The notes below the pieces were generated by a model. That model searched no databases. It was not told the origin of the DNA and saw nothing but the letters and a program-made list of their open reading frames with translations. Shown here one piece after another: positions 49,425 to 59,257 of a DNA stretch of 64,000 nt. Position numbers and translations under genes: made by a program. Each line of letters starts with the position of its first letter. Positions within the stretch are counted from its first letter, which is position 1. Source of the DNA: Penicillium oxalicum (Eukaryota > Ascomycota > Eurotiomycetes > Eurotiales > Aspergillaceae); NCBI RefSeq assembly GCF_001723175.1, contig NC_064652.1:2666001-2730000 (forward strand), read 5' to 3'.

Positions 49425-50033
49425 GGGTGTGGATATCGAGCTGGATGTGCCCGTTTCTGTCCTGTCTTTTGTTTTTCTTTGTGTTTGGGCGTTTGTGGTT
49501 GCTTTTGGCATTGAACGTAATAATCGGGAGCATGGCATTGCATTGCACTTAGACGGTACTAGACAGAGATTTTGCGAATTATTGGATGAATTTATGCAGC
49601 ATTCGAGAGTTTTGGTGCTTGTTTTTTAAATCATCGATGTGCCTTTTGTTGAGATCTTGGGAGTCATTTGTGAGTTGTGTGGCTTTTGTGCCTTGGCGTA
49701 TTTATGGACTCGGCACTCGACTAGGTTGGCAGATAAGACGGCACTCCTCAATCGGTCCATGGTCTATGGCCCTTGTTTTCTCTACTTGCTATGACTCGGC
49801 TCATATAGATCTACTCCTGGTAAGTGTGTAATGGGTGCCCGGTACTCGCGAGGTGGTAAGGTCTGATATTCAATCAACCATCATCCATTTTGTCACCTCC
49901 CCTCCAGCCAAACAGCTATTGTACAATGAATATCTCAGTTGACCAAGCAGCCGAATCAAAGCTCAACACGCATAATAGCCCTGTAAACTCTTTCAAAAAT
50001 CCATCACCATCCACTCTCAACCTTCCAAGCCCT
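49425..50033. other. convergent spacer
   Basis: About 0.6 kb between the stop codons of zinc-finger gene 2 and the small mitochondrial protein. T/G-rich 3' UTR-like sequence; no ORF supported. Confidence 0.5.
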
Positions 50034-50582
50034 TCACTTCTGAGCACCTGCCAGCTCCCGAGCCTTCTTCTCCAGACTCGACATTTCCTCTGCCGCACAC
50101 AAAGTCAGCGTCCAAAAACCCGCTTTTCTTGCTTTTGACTTTATCCAAAACCAAGCAAGAACAAGAAAGAAAACAATACAGTATATCAGGAGAGGAACCC
50201 ATACCATTCTTCTCTAGCTTGGACTCATCAGTCTCCAATTTGAGCCACGTCCAGTAAAGCAATTGGTACGTCAACACAGCGCCAAGGAATACTTTGCTGA
50301 ACGGCTTCGCAAATGTCTTGTAATTGGCCATCTTGTACAAGTTAGACGGTGATTTAGCTCAAGCTCAGACACCCCATCCACGATGATCAGGCTTGTCTTC
50401 TATTTCCTGGATTAAAAGAGATAACTCACCCCTTGTCTATACGCGCTTGGTTGCTGTGCCGCATTGAATCGGGAGGTTGTCGATGCCAGGGATCGCTTGG
50501 ATGTGGCACTTGCCAATCGGATGGGTGAGAAGGTGCGTGTTCCAACGACAGCGAGCTGACGCGATGGGAATATGTTGAACAT
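50034..50582 (-). CDS. small single-TM mitochondrial protein, family not recognised
   Basis: Three exons (50582..50430, 50331..50205, 50089..50034) give 111 residues. Residues 1-45 are a typical presequence: Arg, Ser, Thr, Ala and no acidic residues (M-F-N-I-F-P-S-R-Q-L-A, then S-K-R-S-L-A-S-T-T-S-R). A-Y-R-Q-G leads into M-A-N-Y-K-T-F-A-K-P-F, then one membrane span (V-F-L-G-A-V-L-T-Y-Q-L-L-Y-W-T-W). The tail is a charged helix, E-T-D-E-S-K-L-E-K-N-E-E-M-S-S-L-E-K-K-A-R-E-L. Presequence, one span and a coiled tail suggest a small inner-membrane subunit or assembly factor of a respiratory complex, which is inference. Exon 2 begins exactly with an ATG, so a form lacking the presequence is possible. 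All phases agree, and intron 1 has a CTAAC branch with an AAG acceptor. Confidence 0.75.
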
Positions 50583-52258
50583 GCTGGCTTGGTATTTTCA
50601 GGAATGATCAATGGATGTCCAAAAGGTTTCGGATGCCTTTGGTTGAGGGAGACTTTTCAATTTCTCTAGGACGGACACGGACTTGATAGATGGGCGGCCG
50701 AGTCTTGGGCCTCTTCCAGAGGCTTGGACGGGATGGAATGGATGGAGGATGGGTTTTTCCGAATGCGGTTTAGTGTGGTAGATGGGTGGGTATGGCAGCG
50801 ATTGTTTTGATGAGCGGTGCTGGACCGCTGGTCAATGACATACTGAGTGGTGGTGTTTCGGTATTGTTATTTGAAAATTTGGAAAAAGAGGTTAGGCGAG
50901 AGGTTTTCAAGTTCAAGTATGATGAGACAGTTGTAGGTCATGGAGCCCTGCCCGAATAATTGAATAGAAACCTTGGGACGACGCATTAAACATAGTATGG
51001 GCTAGGCATATGTTCGTGACTATGAGGTACCGATCGCGGATATGGCAAAAACATATTTCGGGAGACGGGCACAGTAGAACCTAAGCCTCAATAGGTTAGG
51101 AAGATCTATGCCCAACTGCTCAAAATTTCAAGAATCCCTTCAAAGTGAGCCAGCACGCTCCTTTACTTGTGACAAGTAAACAGAATGATTCAATGGCTTC
51201 TCTCCAACTGGTAGATCCCTAGCGCATGTACACTCCCCCCAATCGTTGACGCTGTAGACTGGCGAGCCCTGGCCAGCTCCCGAGCTGAGTCATCAATCAC
51301 ATGATATCAGGTCGGGGTCAATTCTGGTGGGCAGCCATAGGAAAGGGAACCACAGCCCGAATGAAAGAAGGCTTTCAGTTGCGCTTCTGATCATCCCTAA
51401 CTGCCTTCTAACATCTCCTTCCACCACCGGTCGTCATCCGGTCTCCCGGCCTGTGTAGCCCTCAAGTCACCCAAAAAGGGCCTTGAATGGCTTCAGGATG
51501 TATTTTCCAGACGATTGAAATCCCTACCGAACCCTTCTCGACATGGTTCTAGAGGGTCCTCAAAATCCGTCATCTCATCGAGGGTGGACGGCTTCAATCC
51601 AGAGTCCCAGTCTGAAGATGGGTGGCACGTGCGGGATGACAAAGCGGGCGGGTGGTGTGGCGCCACAACTCGGGAGGTCCTCTGTGGCTGGTGCTTTGAA
51701 TGCTCTGCCAGGCATTGCGAGTCCCTTCCTGCGTTGCCCGCCCATATTGATGCAGAGACGTTGAATCTCATCACGGCTTCTGCAGCATCTTTGCACCTTT
51801 TATTCGCTCTTTTCTTCCGTTCAATCCCTGGCCCATCTACATCCGTGGCCACTCTTTCCTTTAACGCGTCCGTCCGCTCAGTCTGGTTGAGGGTCCCTGC
51901 TTGGCACAATCACCTCCGCGCTCGACGATTATTCCCATCGCCGATGGCGAGCTGAGGTCCTCGATTCGGATCAAGTTTCACAGTACCCAGTCAATTCGAC
52001 GCAGATCTTTGGTGAGCTGAAAAGTGCGCTTACGCCACCAATAGCGACACGGGTCATCGCTGGTCGACGACTTCTTTTCGTCTTTTGTAAGCTCCCTCGT
52101 CCAAGCCCACCGGAATTATAACACTTCAGTTTAGATTGAAAACGTATCCTTTGTTCTATCATCGCTATCTCATCCATGATTGGACCTCTTGACTGATACA
52201 TTTTCTCCACACAAGGCGACGGCCCGACACCACACTCCTCTTTCGGATCGCCTTCATT
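50583..52258. promoter_or_regulatory. 1.7-kb divergent spacer, small mitochondrial gene / yta7
   Basis: Between two opposed ATGs. Overlapping frames at 51493-51955 on both strands (138 and 146 codons) lack features. The right 250 bp before yta7 is C/T-rich leader-like sequence. No gene supported. Confidence 0.45.
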
Positions 52259-55200
52259 ATGGCTCGAGGCACTGCCAAACGCTCCCTCGAGGAGCTAGCC
52301 AACATGTCGGATTCAGCTGACGAGGATTGGAGCGACGGCTCCGGTCGCGCACCGCGACGCCGTGGTCGCAAGAGTCAAGCCAGCCCGAAGAAGAAGTCAC
52401 GCCCTACGAAGAGGCGCCGCCGAGGCTCTGACGACGATATTGTTTCCGATGACGCCAGCCTGGATGACGATCTATCGATGAGTCTATCCGAAGACGATCT
52501 CGATGATCCTAGCGTCCCACGAAATGCGCGCGGCACAGCGCGTCGACGGACCACCCAGTCCAAAACGACCTATCAAGAACCCTCCGATGAAGAGTCTTTC
52601 GGCGATGATGAGGATGGCGAAGAACCGGAGGTTTCCTCGCCACCCCCGAAGAAAAAGAATGCCGTCGTCACGCTGAAGATTAGGCCTGAGATCCTCTCTC
52701 AGCCAGAACTGATAACTCGTCGAACGACCCGGCGGACCCGAGGCGCCTCCGAGGACATGTATGCCTTGACAAATTCGGGCCATCATATGGAGACAGTGGA
52801 ACGAGGTACTCAGAGCCCAGAGACAGCAGCGCAGCGCAGGCGAAACAGTCGTGGGTTTAAGCAACCTGTCATCCAAGAAGAAATCGTGGAGCAGTCCGAG
52901 ATCCCTGCTTCTTTAGAGATACTCGAAAGTGACGTGCCTCAAGAGGCCACCGAGGGCGACACGGTCCTTGCAAACGATGGAGACGACATTGAAATGACCA
53001 ACGAAGGAGTCGTTCCCGAGTCTGAGGTCGGTGATGCGAAGAATGAGCATACAAACGGCGTCGAGGACGAGGACGAGGACGAGGACGAAGACGAGGGTCC
53101 CATCACTCGGAGGCGAACTCGGCCAACTCGAGCCTCCGCTCAACCTGATATTGCGGAGGCGGACGCTTCCGAGGGCGCTCAGCCTCGCCGCTCTAGTCGC
53201 AAGAAGCCTTCTTCGCAACGCAAGTCGCAGGATGAGGAGAGTGATTTTGAGCCCGAAGAGGAGGAGTCGAACGACGATGCTTCTGATTCCGCAGGTTCAA
53301 ATGGCTCTCCGCGCAAGGCGAGCCAAGCTCGAGATGATGATGAAGAGGAAGATAGTAGCGCGACCGGCCGCCGCCCGGGCCTGCGCAAACGCCCCACCCG
53401 CTCTCGCGGTCATTCAGAGGTCGCCGAGGAGCTTGCAGAGGAGCTTCAGGATCTGCGTGGTGGCCGTTCCAGACGACGTGCCATGCAAGAAACCATCTCC
53501 GAGAAGCCACGACGAAGCCGCAAAGAAGTCGATTATCGTTTGATCCGGCCTGAACAGCTCTTGCCTATCGAGGATCTTGAAAATGACTTTGTAACAGAGT
53601 CTCCTTCCCGTCGTGGCCGCGGCGGAGGTGGAGGTGGTGGCTGGCAGCGTACTTTGTTCCCGACCTACGGTCCATTTGGTGGCGGTGGTCTCTCGGCCAT
53701 CCTCGCACCCCCCGGGGCACCCGCTGCTACTGGAGGCGTCGACAGTGACAGCAGTGACGACGAGGCCATGCAGCAATCCAAACCCATGGGACTCGTGCCC
53801 AGTGGCGGGCTCGTCCCTCAGACTCACTCAGCCGACCCTGCTCAAAATACAGCAGGAACGCCTGCTAACCTAGGCAAGATCAAGGACAGACAGGCGCTGG
53901 CAGACGCAGACCCCTTGGGAGTCGATGTGAATGTCAACTTTGATAGTGTCGGAGGATTGCAAGGTCACATTGACCAGCTGAAGGAGATGGTCTCCCTTCC
54001 ACTGCTCTACCCAGAAATCTTCCAGCGATTTCATATCGTCCCTCCTCGCGGGGTCTTGTTCCATGGCCCTCCTGGTACAGGTAAGACGCTGTTGGCACGG
54101 GCGCTGGCAAACAGTGTAAGCGCCGAAGGCCGCAAAGTTACCTTCTACATGCGAAAGGGTGCAGATGCATTGAGCAAGTGGGTGGGTGAAGCTGAGCGGC
54201 AATTGCGACTGCTTTTTGAAGAGGCTCGCAAGACGCAGCCGAGTATCATCTTTTTTGATGAAATTGATGGTGGGTCATACAAACCATTTGCGTCGTCTAT
54301 CCTCTTTGAATTTCTGACTAACTTGCCATAGGCCTTGCTCCCGTCAGATCGAGTAAGCAAGAACAAATCCATGCCTCTATCGTGTCCACTTTGCTGGCTT
54401 TGATGGACGGCATGGACGGTCGTGGTCAGGTCATTGTCATCGGCGCTACCAATCGACCTGACTCCGTGGACCCTGCGCTTCGTCGCCCCGGTCGCTTTGA
54501 CCGCGAGTTCTATTTCCCTCTTCCCAACAATGAGGGCCGACGGGCCATCCTTGACATTCACACCAAAGGATGGAATCCGCCCTTGCCGGACGAGATTAAA
54601 GATGAACTGTCAAAGATTACAAAGGGCTACGGTGGTGCCGATTTGCGTGCTCTTTGCACAGAAGCTGCTCTCAATGCTGTCCAGCGAAGGTATCCTCAGA
54701 TCTACAAGTCTAACAAGAAACTGGTCATTGATCCTAAAAACATCGACGTGACACCCAAAGACTTCATGCTGGCAATCAAGAAGATGGTTCCATCATCCGA
54801 GCGTTCCACATCTTCGGGTGCGACGGCCTTACCCCAAAATGTCGAGCCTCTCCTTCGTGACCATTTGCAGCAGATTGAGACCTCGCTTTCGGAAATTCTC
54901 CCGCAACGCAAGCGACTCACGGCGCTGGAGGAAGCCCAGTTTGAAGAACCTAATGATGGAAACGGATTCAAGCGAGAGCAGATTATGCAAGATTTCGATC
55001 GTTCGCGTGTCTTCCGTCCCCGTTTGCTTGTGCGCGGTGCCCCAGGCATGGGTCAGCAGTACCTTGCGGCTGCTCTTCTTCACCATTTCGAGGGCCTTCA
55101 CGTGCAAGCATTCGATCTTCCAACGCTTCTCAGCGATTCCACTCGCTCGCCCGAAGCCGCTGTCATTCAACTCTTTGCAGAGGTCAAACGACACAAACCC

Positions 55201-57183
55201 AGTGTAATCTATATCCCCAACATTCAGTCATGGCTTGAGACCGTTGGGCCCGCTGTCATCTCTACGTTCATGGGTCTGCTACGGTCGATACCGCCCACAG
55301 ACCCCGTCTTGTTGCTGGGAGTCCTCGAGTCCACAGGAGACGAGGTTGATGTCAACCTGCTTCACAAGCTGTTTGGATTCTCTCGGAAGAACCTTTTCGA
55401 TTTGCACGCACCTGGTGAGAAAGCTCGGTACGAGTTCTTCGGTAAACTCATCGAGTACATCAAGACAGCACCTTCCGATTTCCCGGACCCTGAAAATCGC
55501 AAGAAACGCCAACTTGAGGAGCTCGAGGTCGCACCCCCGCCGCCTCCTCAGGCTGAAATCCCTGTCTCTAAGCAGGAGCGCAAAGCCCAGAAGAAGAAGG
55601 ATCATCACACCCTCAACCTTTTGAAGATTCGCATTCAACCCATCATGGACCAGATTAAGAAGTACAAGCGCTTCCGTCAGGGTATTGTTGACGAGAGTCA
55701 TATCAGATACCTATGGGAAGAGGAAGACCCCCACATCGTTACCAGTGATCTTCCTCCCGACCCAATGACCAGCCATCGGCCGTATGAGAAGGCTTACGAC
55801 AAGCATGGCACACCGGGACTGCTGGAGACCGCTACTGGCAAGTTCTACTACAATATGGAAATTGTGACCATGGAGAAACGGCTGTCCAATGGGTTCTACA
55901 AACGCCCATCCGATTTCTTGGCTGATATCAAGCGGATCGCCAAGGACGCCCGGACGCTGGGTGAACATGAGCGGCTTCTCAGGGCCAATGAGCTCCTGTC
56001 CAATGTGGAGGTCGATATTTCCACGATTGAACATGCGGAACCGGCCTTGGTCGCCGAGTGCGAGAATGTTTACTTGCGGGAACTGGCGCGTGAAAAGGAG
56101 GCCCGGGAGCGTGCGCAGCGGGCTCAGGAGGAAGTCCGGGCGGCCGCCTCTCGACCAGTCACAGCAGACGAAGGCGACACTACGGTCGCCGATCGTAGTG
56201 AATTCTTCAAGACCGATGCCGATGAGCGACCTATGACACCAAACCGGCATGGCAACGTCAGTTTCGCCAATGGTGTTCGCTACCATGACGGTGGAGGCTC
56301 CGACTTGAATGAGTCTGGGCATCACGGCCACAGCAACGGCTCTCATGGTGACGGTGACGGCGATGTCTTCATGACCAACTCTGAAGATCACTCTGGTAGC
56401 AAGGATACACAAGGGAGCTCCTTTGGACCGTCAGCACAGCCGAGACCCCCCCATTCATACACTGCACCATCCCAACAGATGCGCCGGGAATCGGGCATGT
56501 CGAGCTTTTCTCAGACCGGCGTAGTGACCCCCATGGTCGCTGGCTCTCAACCTGCTGACTATACCAACGAGGCCTCGACCACCCAGACCACCTCGGATAA
56601 GAAGTCGTCCGGCCCCTCGGGGCATTCCGGGCATTCCACTATTTCTGGACATGCCACGCATGAGCACACCCAGAGTATCCATGCATCACGGGATGAGTTC
56701 CCAGATCTCAACCAGTATCCCGATCGCGATCCCCAGCAGGAAGAACACTTGCCTGACACCCAGCAAGGCACGAGCAGTCAGCCTTCTCCTCGCGCTCGAG
56801 ACCTGGTGTTTGCACAGCACGAGGAATTTGGTCTTCTCCATGGCAGTCAATCTCACCACAAACCTCAGCCGCCACTCTTTGACGCACACACGTCCAAACC
56901 TCCCCCGGAGCTGATCATCGACGAGGAAACCATTGACGATCTTCACAAGCAGTTGTCTTTGAAGACCAGTGGATGCTCCGTCGAGCAGCTGGAGCAGGTG
57001 AATACCTGTCTCATGGACTTTGTCTGGCGCAAGCGTGGCGAGTGGGATCGGACCGCGGTCGCTGTGGGTATCACTGATGTCTTCAATGCAGTCCTGGAGG
57101 ACATGCAGTCTCTTCAGGAGATTGGAGCCATCAGCCAAAACACCAAGGAGCAGCTGGGCAACGTTAGTTTCTCTTCGCGATAG
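52259..57183 (+). CDS. yta7: bromodomain AAA+ ATPase, Yta7/Abo1/ATAD2 family
   Basis: Exons 52259-54269 and 54332-57183 give 1620 residues. The N-terminal 560 residues are disordered, alternating acidic and Arg/Lys blocks. AAA1 has Walker A G-P-P-G-T-G-K-T (about 602-609), Walker B I-I-F-F-D-E-I-D (about 662-669) split from its G-L by the 62-bp intron, and G-A-T-N-R-P-D-S-V-D-P-A-L-R-R-P-G-R-F-D. AAA2 is degenerate: G-A-P-G-M-G-Q-Q (about 906-913) lacks the Walker Lys, and its Walker B is V-I-Y-I-P-N-I. A divergent bromodomain spans about 1100-1225. The family forms hexamers on chromatin that load or evict histone H3-H4, controlling nucleosome density. The last 80 residues (I-D-D-L-H-K-Q-L onward) form a conserved-looking helical end. 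Length fits filamentous-fungal orthologues. Confidence 0.95.
53063..53095 (+). repeat. GAGGAC hexanucleotide repeat encoding (Glu-Asp)n
   Basis: Eleven alternating Glu and Asp codons (one GAA among GAG) in the acidic N-terminal arm of Yta7. A candidate length-variable site; acidic runs of this kind can bind histones. Confidence 0.7.
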
Positions 57184-57817
57184 GGCAGAGTGATATTGCA
57201 CTTGATTTTTCCATTTTCTCCTGTTGATATTTCCTACCTGTCTCTCTCAAGATACCAATTTTTTTTGACGACGTTCCTGGCTTGGTGATGGTGTGTGTGG
57301 TATGGGTTACCTACGGGGCGGGGCGGGCGTCTTCTCCTAGTTTATGTGCTTGGAGTGCAATCAACTTCTCTTTATTTTAATTATTACGGTGCTCTCGATT
57401 GTCATGATAGCATGGCCACCTCGTATTTAGCCTCACATAATGCTCCGACTCCAATGTTTCTCCCCTATATGATGTGCTCTTGAATCTCTCGACTTTGGAT
57501 GTTTTCCTCACGGGAGCAGAACATGTGACGTTGACCCACGGGCCGATCCCACTAAACACTCTGGCCTTTGTGCCTTGTGGCCCCGACGGGAAGTGTATCT
57601 GTCTTCCTGTCTTTTTGATGCAACACTCCCACTTCCAACACCTCAACTCTTACTCCACAATTGACAACTCTCTGTGCAAAAGCAAGCGGATTATGATCTA
57701 GTCTTGACCAAACAAAAAGGAGATCAACAATTCTGAACGCTTTCGCTCCTCGACACCGTCTTGCGCTCGACTTGACACCTCCCCGACAAGCATACGATCG
57801 AGTCTCGCGTCGTCACA
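57184..57817. other. spacer, yta7 3' UTR and sec66 promoter
   Basis: 634 bp between tandem genes. The left half is T-rich 3' UTR-like; the right half ends CGTCACAATG at the sec66 start. No ORF with support. Confidence 0.5.
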
Positions 57818-58794
57818 ATGGTGGACTGGATTAGTCTGGCCGTACCTCTCGCCTATCTGGGTGTTCTGATCGGCTCTCTTGCCACCTTTTCTTCCCTGTA
57901 TCGGAAGCGCAAGGCTCGTACGTATTCCCCCTCCTCGAGGACAGGAAGAACTTCCTCGAACAACCAAGCTTCGCCCAACCCTCATACCGAGGGGCAGCTC
58001 CTACTTGCAAGACCAAGCTAACAGACCCTCCCCCGCCCTCTTCGCTCTATTTAGAAAAAGCTGCCAGCCTGGAATCATGGTTCCCCGCCCACATCCAACG
58101 TGACATTTACTTCTCACTCATGCATCTGGATCCTCCCGCCGAGAAGAAGTCCCCCGTGGTCCCCGAATCCGTCCTCAAGGCCTCTCTCCTCCGCCGCGCG
58201 ACAGAAGACATCCGCCGCGTGATGACGCTCCGCTCCCAAAAACAAGCTCTGGGAGTTCTCCTCCAACGTGGCAGTGTCGGCGATGATCTCTGGCAGCGCT
58301 TCCTTCGCGCAGAGAAGGAGATGGAGGACGAAGTCCGCGATGTTGTTTCCGAAGCCAACGCCTACGTTCCTGGCTGGGGCCAGGTTATCTTTCAATCGGC
58401 CAATGAAATGTTGAACAATGATCTGTACCGCGCGCGCTTGAATGAGCACAGTCAAAAGGCCGTCGAGGAGCGCGCCTGGTGGGACAAGAAGAAGTCTACT
58501 ATTTCGGAGGAGTTCATGAAGGAGTTGGATCAGGAGAGCGCGGGCGCTGGGGCGAGTGCGGGCGATGTTTCGGGTAGCGCTTCTGCGTCCGCGTCTGTGG
58601 CGGGATCCGTGACTACATCTCGGCCGGTCACCCCGGCGAGGCCCAATGCTCCGACGTCGGCGGTCAACACGCCCTCTGTCCAGGGAAGCGATGACGATGC
58701 GGTCTTGGTGGAGGCGGAATCGTCGGTGAACAGTCCTGGTACTCCGGGCTCTGTGAGTGGGAAGAAGAAGAACAAGGGCAAGGGCAAGAAATAA
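57818..58794 (+). CDS. sec66: Sec66/Sec71-type subunit of the Sec63 ER translocation complex
   Basis: Exons 57818-57917 and 58055-58794 give 279 residues. A single N-terminal membrane span (L-A-V-P-L-A-Y-L-G-V-L-I-G-S-L-A) is followed by Y-R-K-R-K-A. The cytosolic domain carries R-D-I-Y-F-S-L-M, L-K-A-S-L-L-R-R-A-T-E-D-I-R-R, Q-R-G-S-V-G-D-D-L-W-Q-R-F and P-G-W-G-Q-V-I-F, the conserved core of Sec66. A Ser/Ala/Thr-rich linker leads to a Lys/Gly tail (K-K-K-N-K-G-K-G-K-K) longer than in yeast. Sec66 partners Sec62, Sec63 and Sec72 at the Sec61 channel for post-translational import into the ER. The 137-bp intron has a CTAAC branch site and joins a Gln codon. Confidence 0.9.
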
Positions 58795-59257
58795 ATGATA
58801 TCCAAATGTGCGCGCGTGTGTAAAATTATCCCTTTTTTTTCCCTTTCTCTTCGTTCCATCTTCATGCCTCTCACATGCTGCGATGTGCGTGTTTCGGTTC
58901 ATTGGGATCCATCTGGAATGGCGCCCTTGGTTTCTTATCGGTCTCTTTCGCATCTTGTTCTTTATCCTTTTGATCTATTTCGATTCGCTGGATATCCTAC
59001 ATCTAAGAAGGAAAGCATTACTTTGAAAACGAGTGAAGCGCACGAGTCGACTGATGCTGAAGCAAAGTCCTATATATCATCCATGTGATCTAAGTGGCGA
59101 TGATGCCGTGAGTAATGTACAGTCCCTGGGCTCAAGGGTTCCAATGTAACAAGTCAAAGTCAAATGAACGCCACGCCCATGCCCATCCTATGCAAACAAT
59201 AAACCGTGCCACAACGACCGGGGGGAGAACTGTGGAAAAGAGAAAGAAAAAAAGCGA
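58795..59257. other. convergent spacer
   Basis: 463 bp between the sec66 and PPR-protein stop codons. T-rich 3' UTR-like sequence, no supported ORF. Confidence 0.5.

Noticed and set aside
51493..51955. Overlapping 138- and 146-codon frames on both strands before yta7
   Set aside because: Mirror frames over the same DNA with no features; likely leader or promoter sequence.
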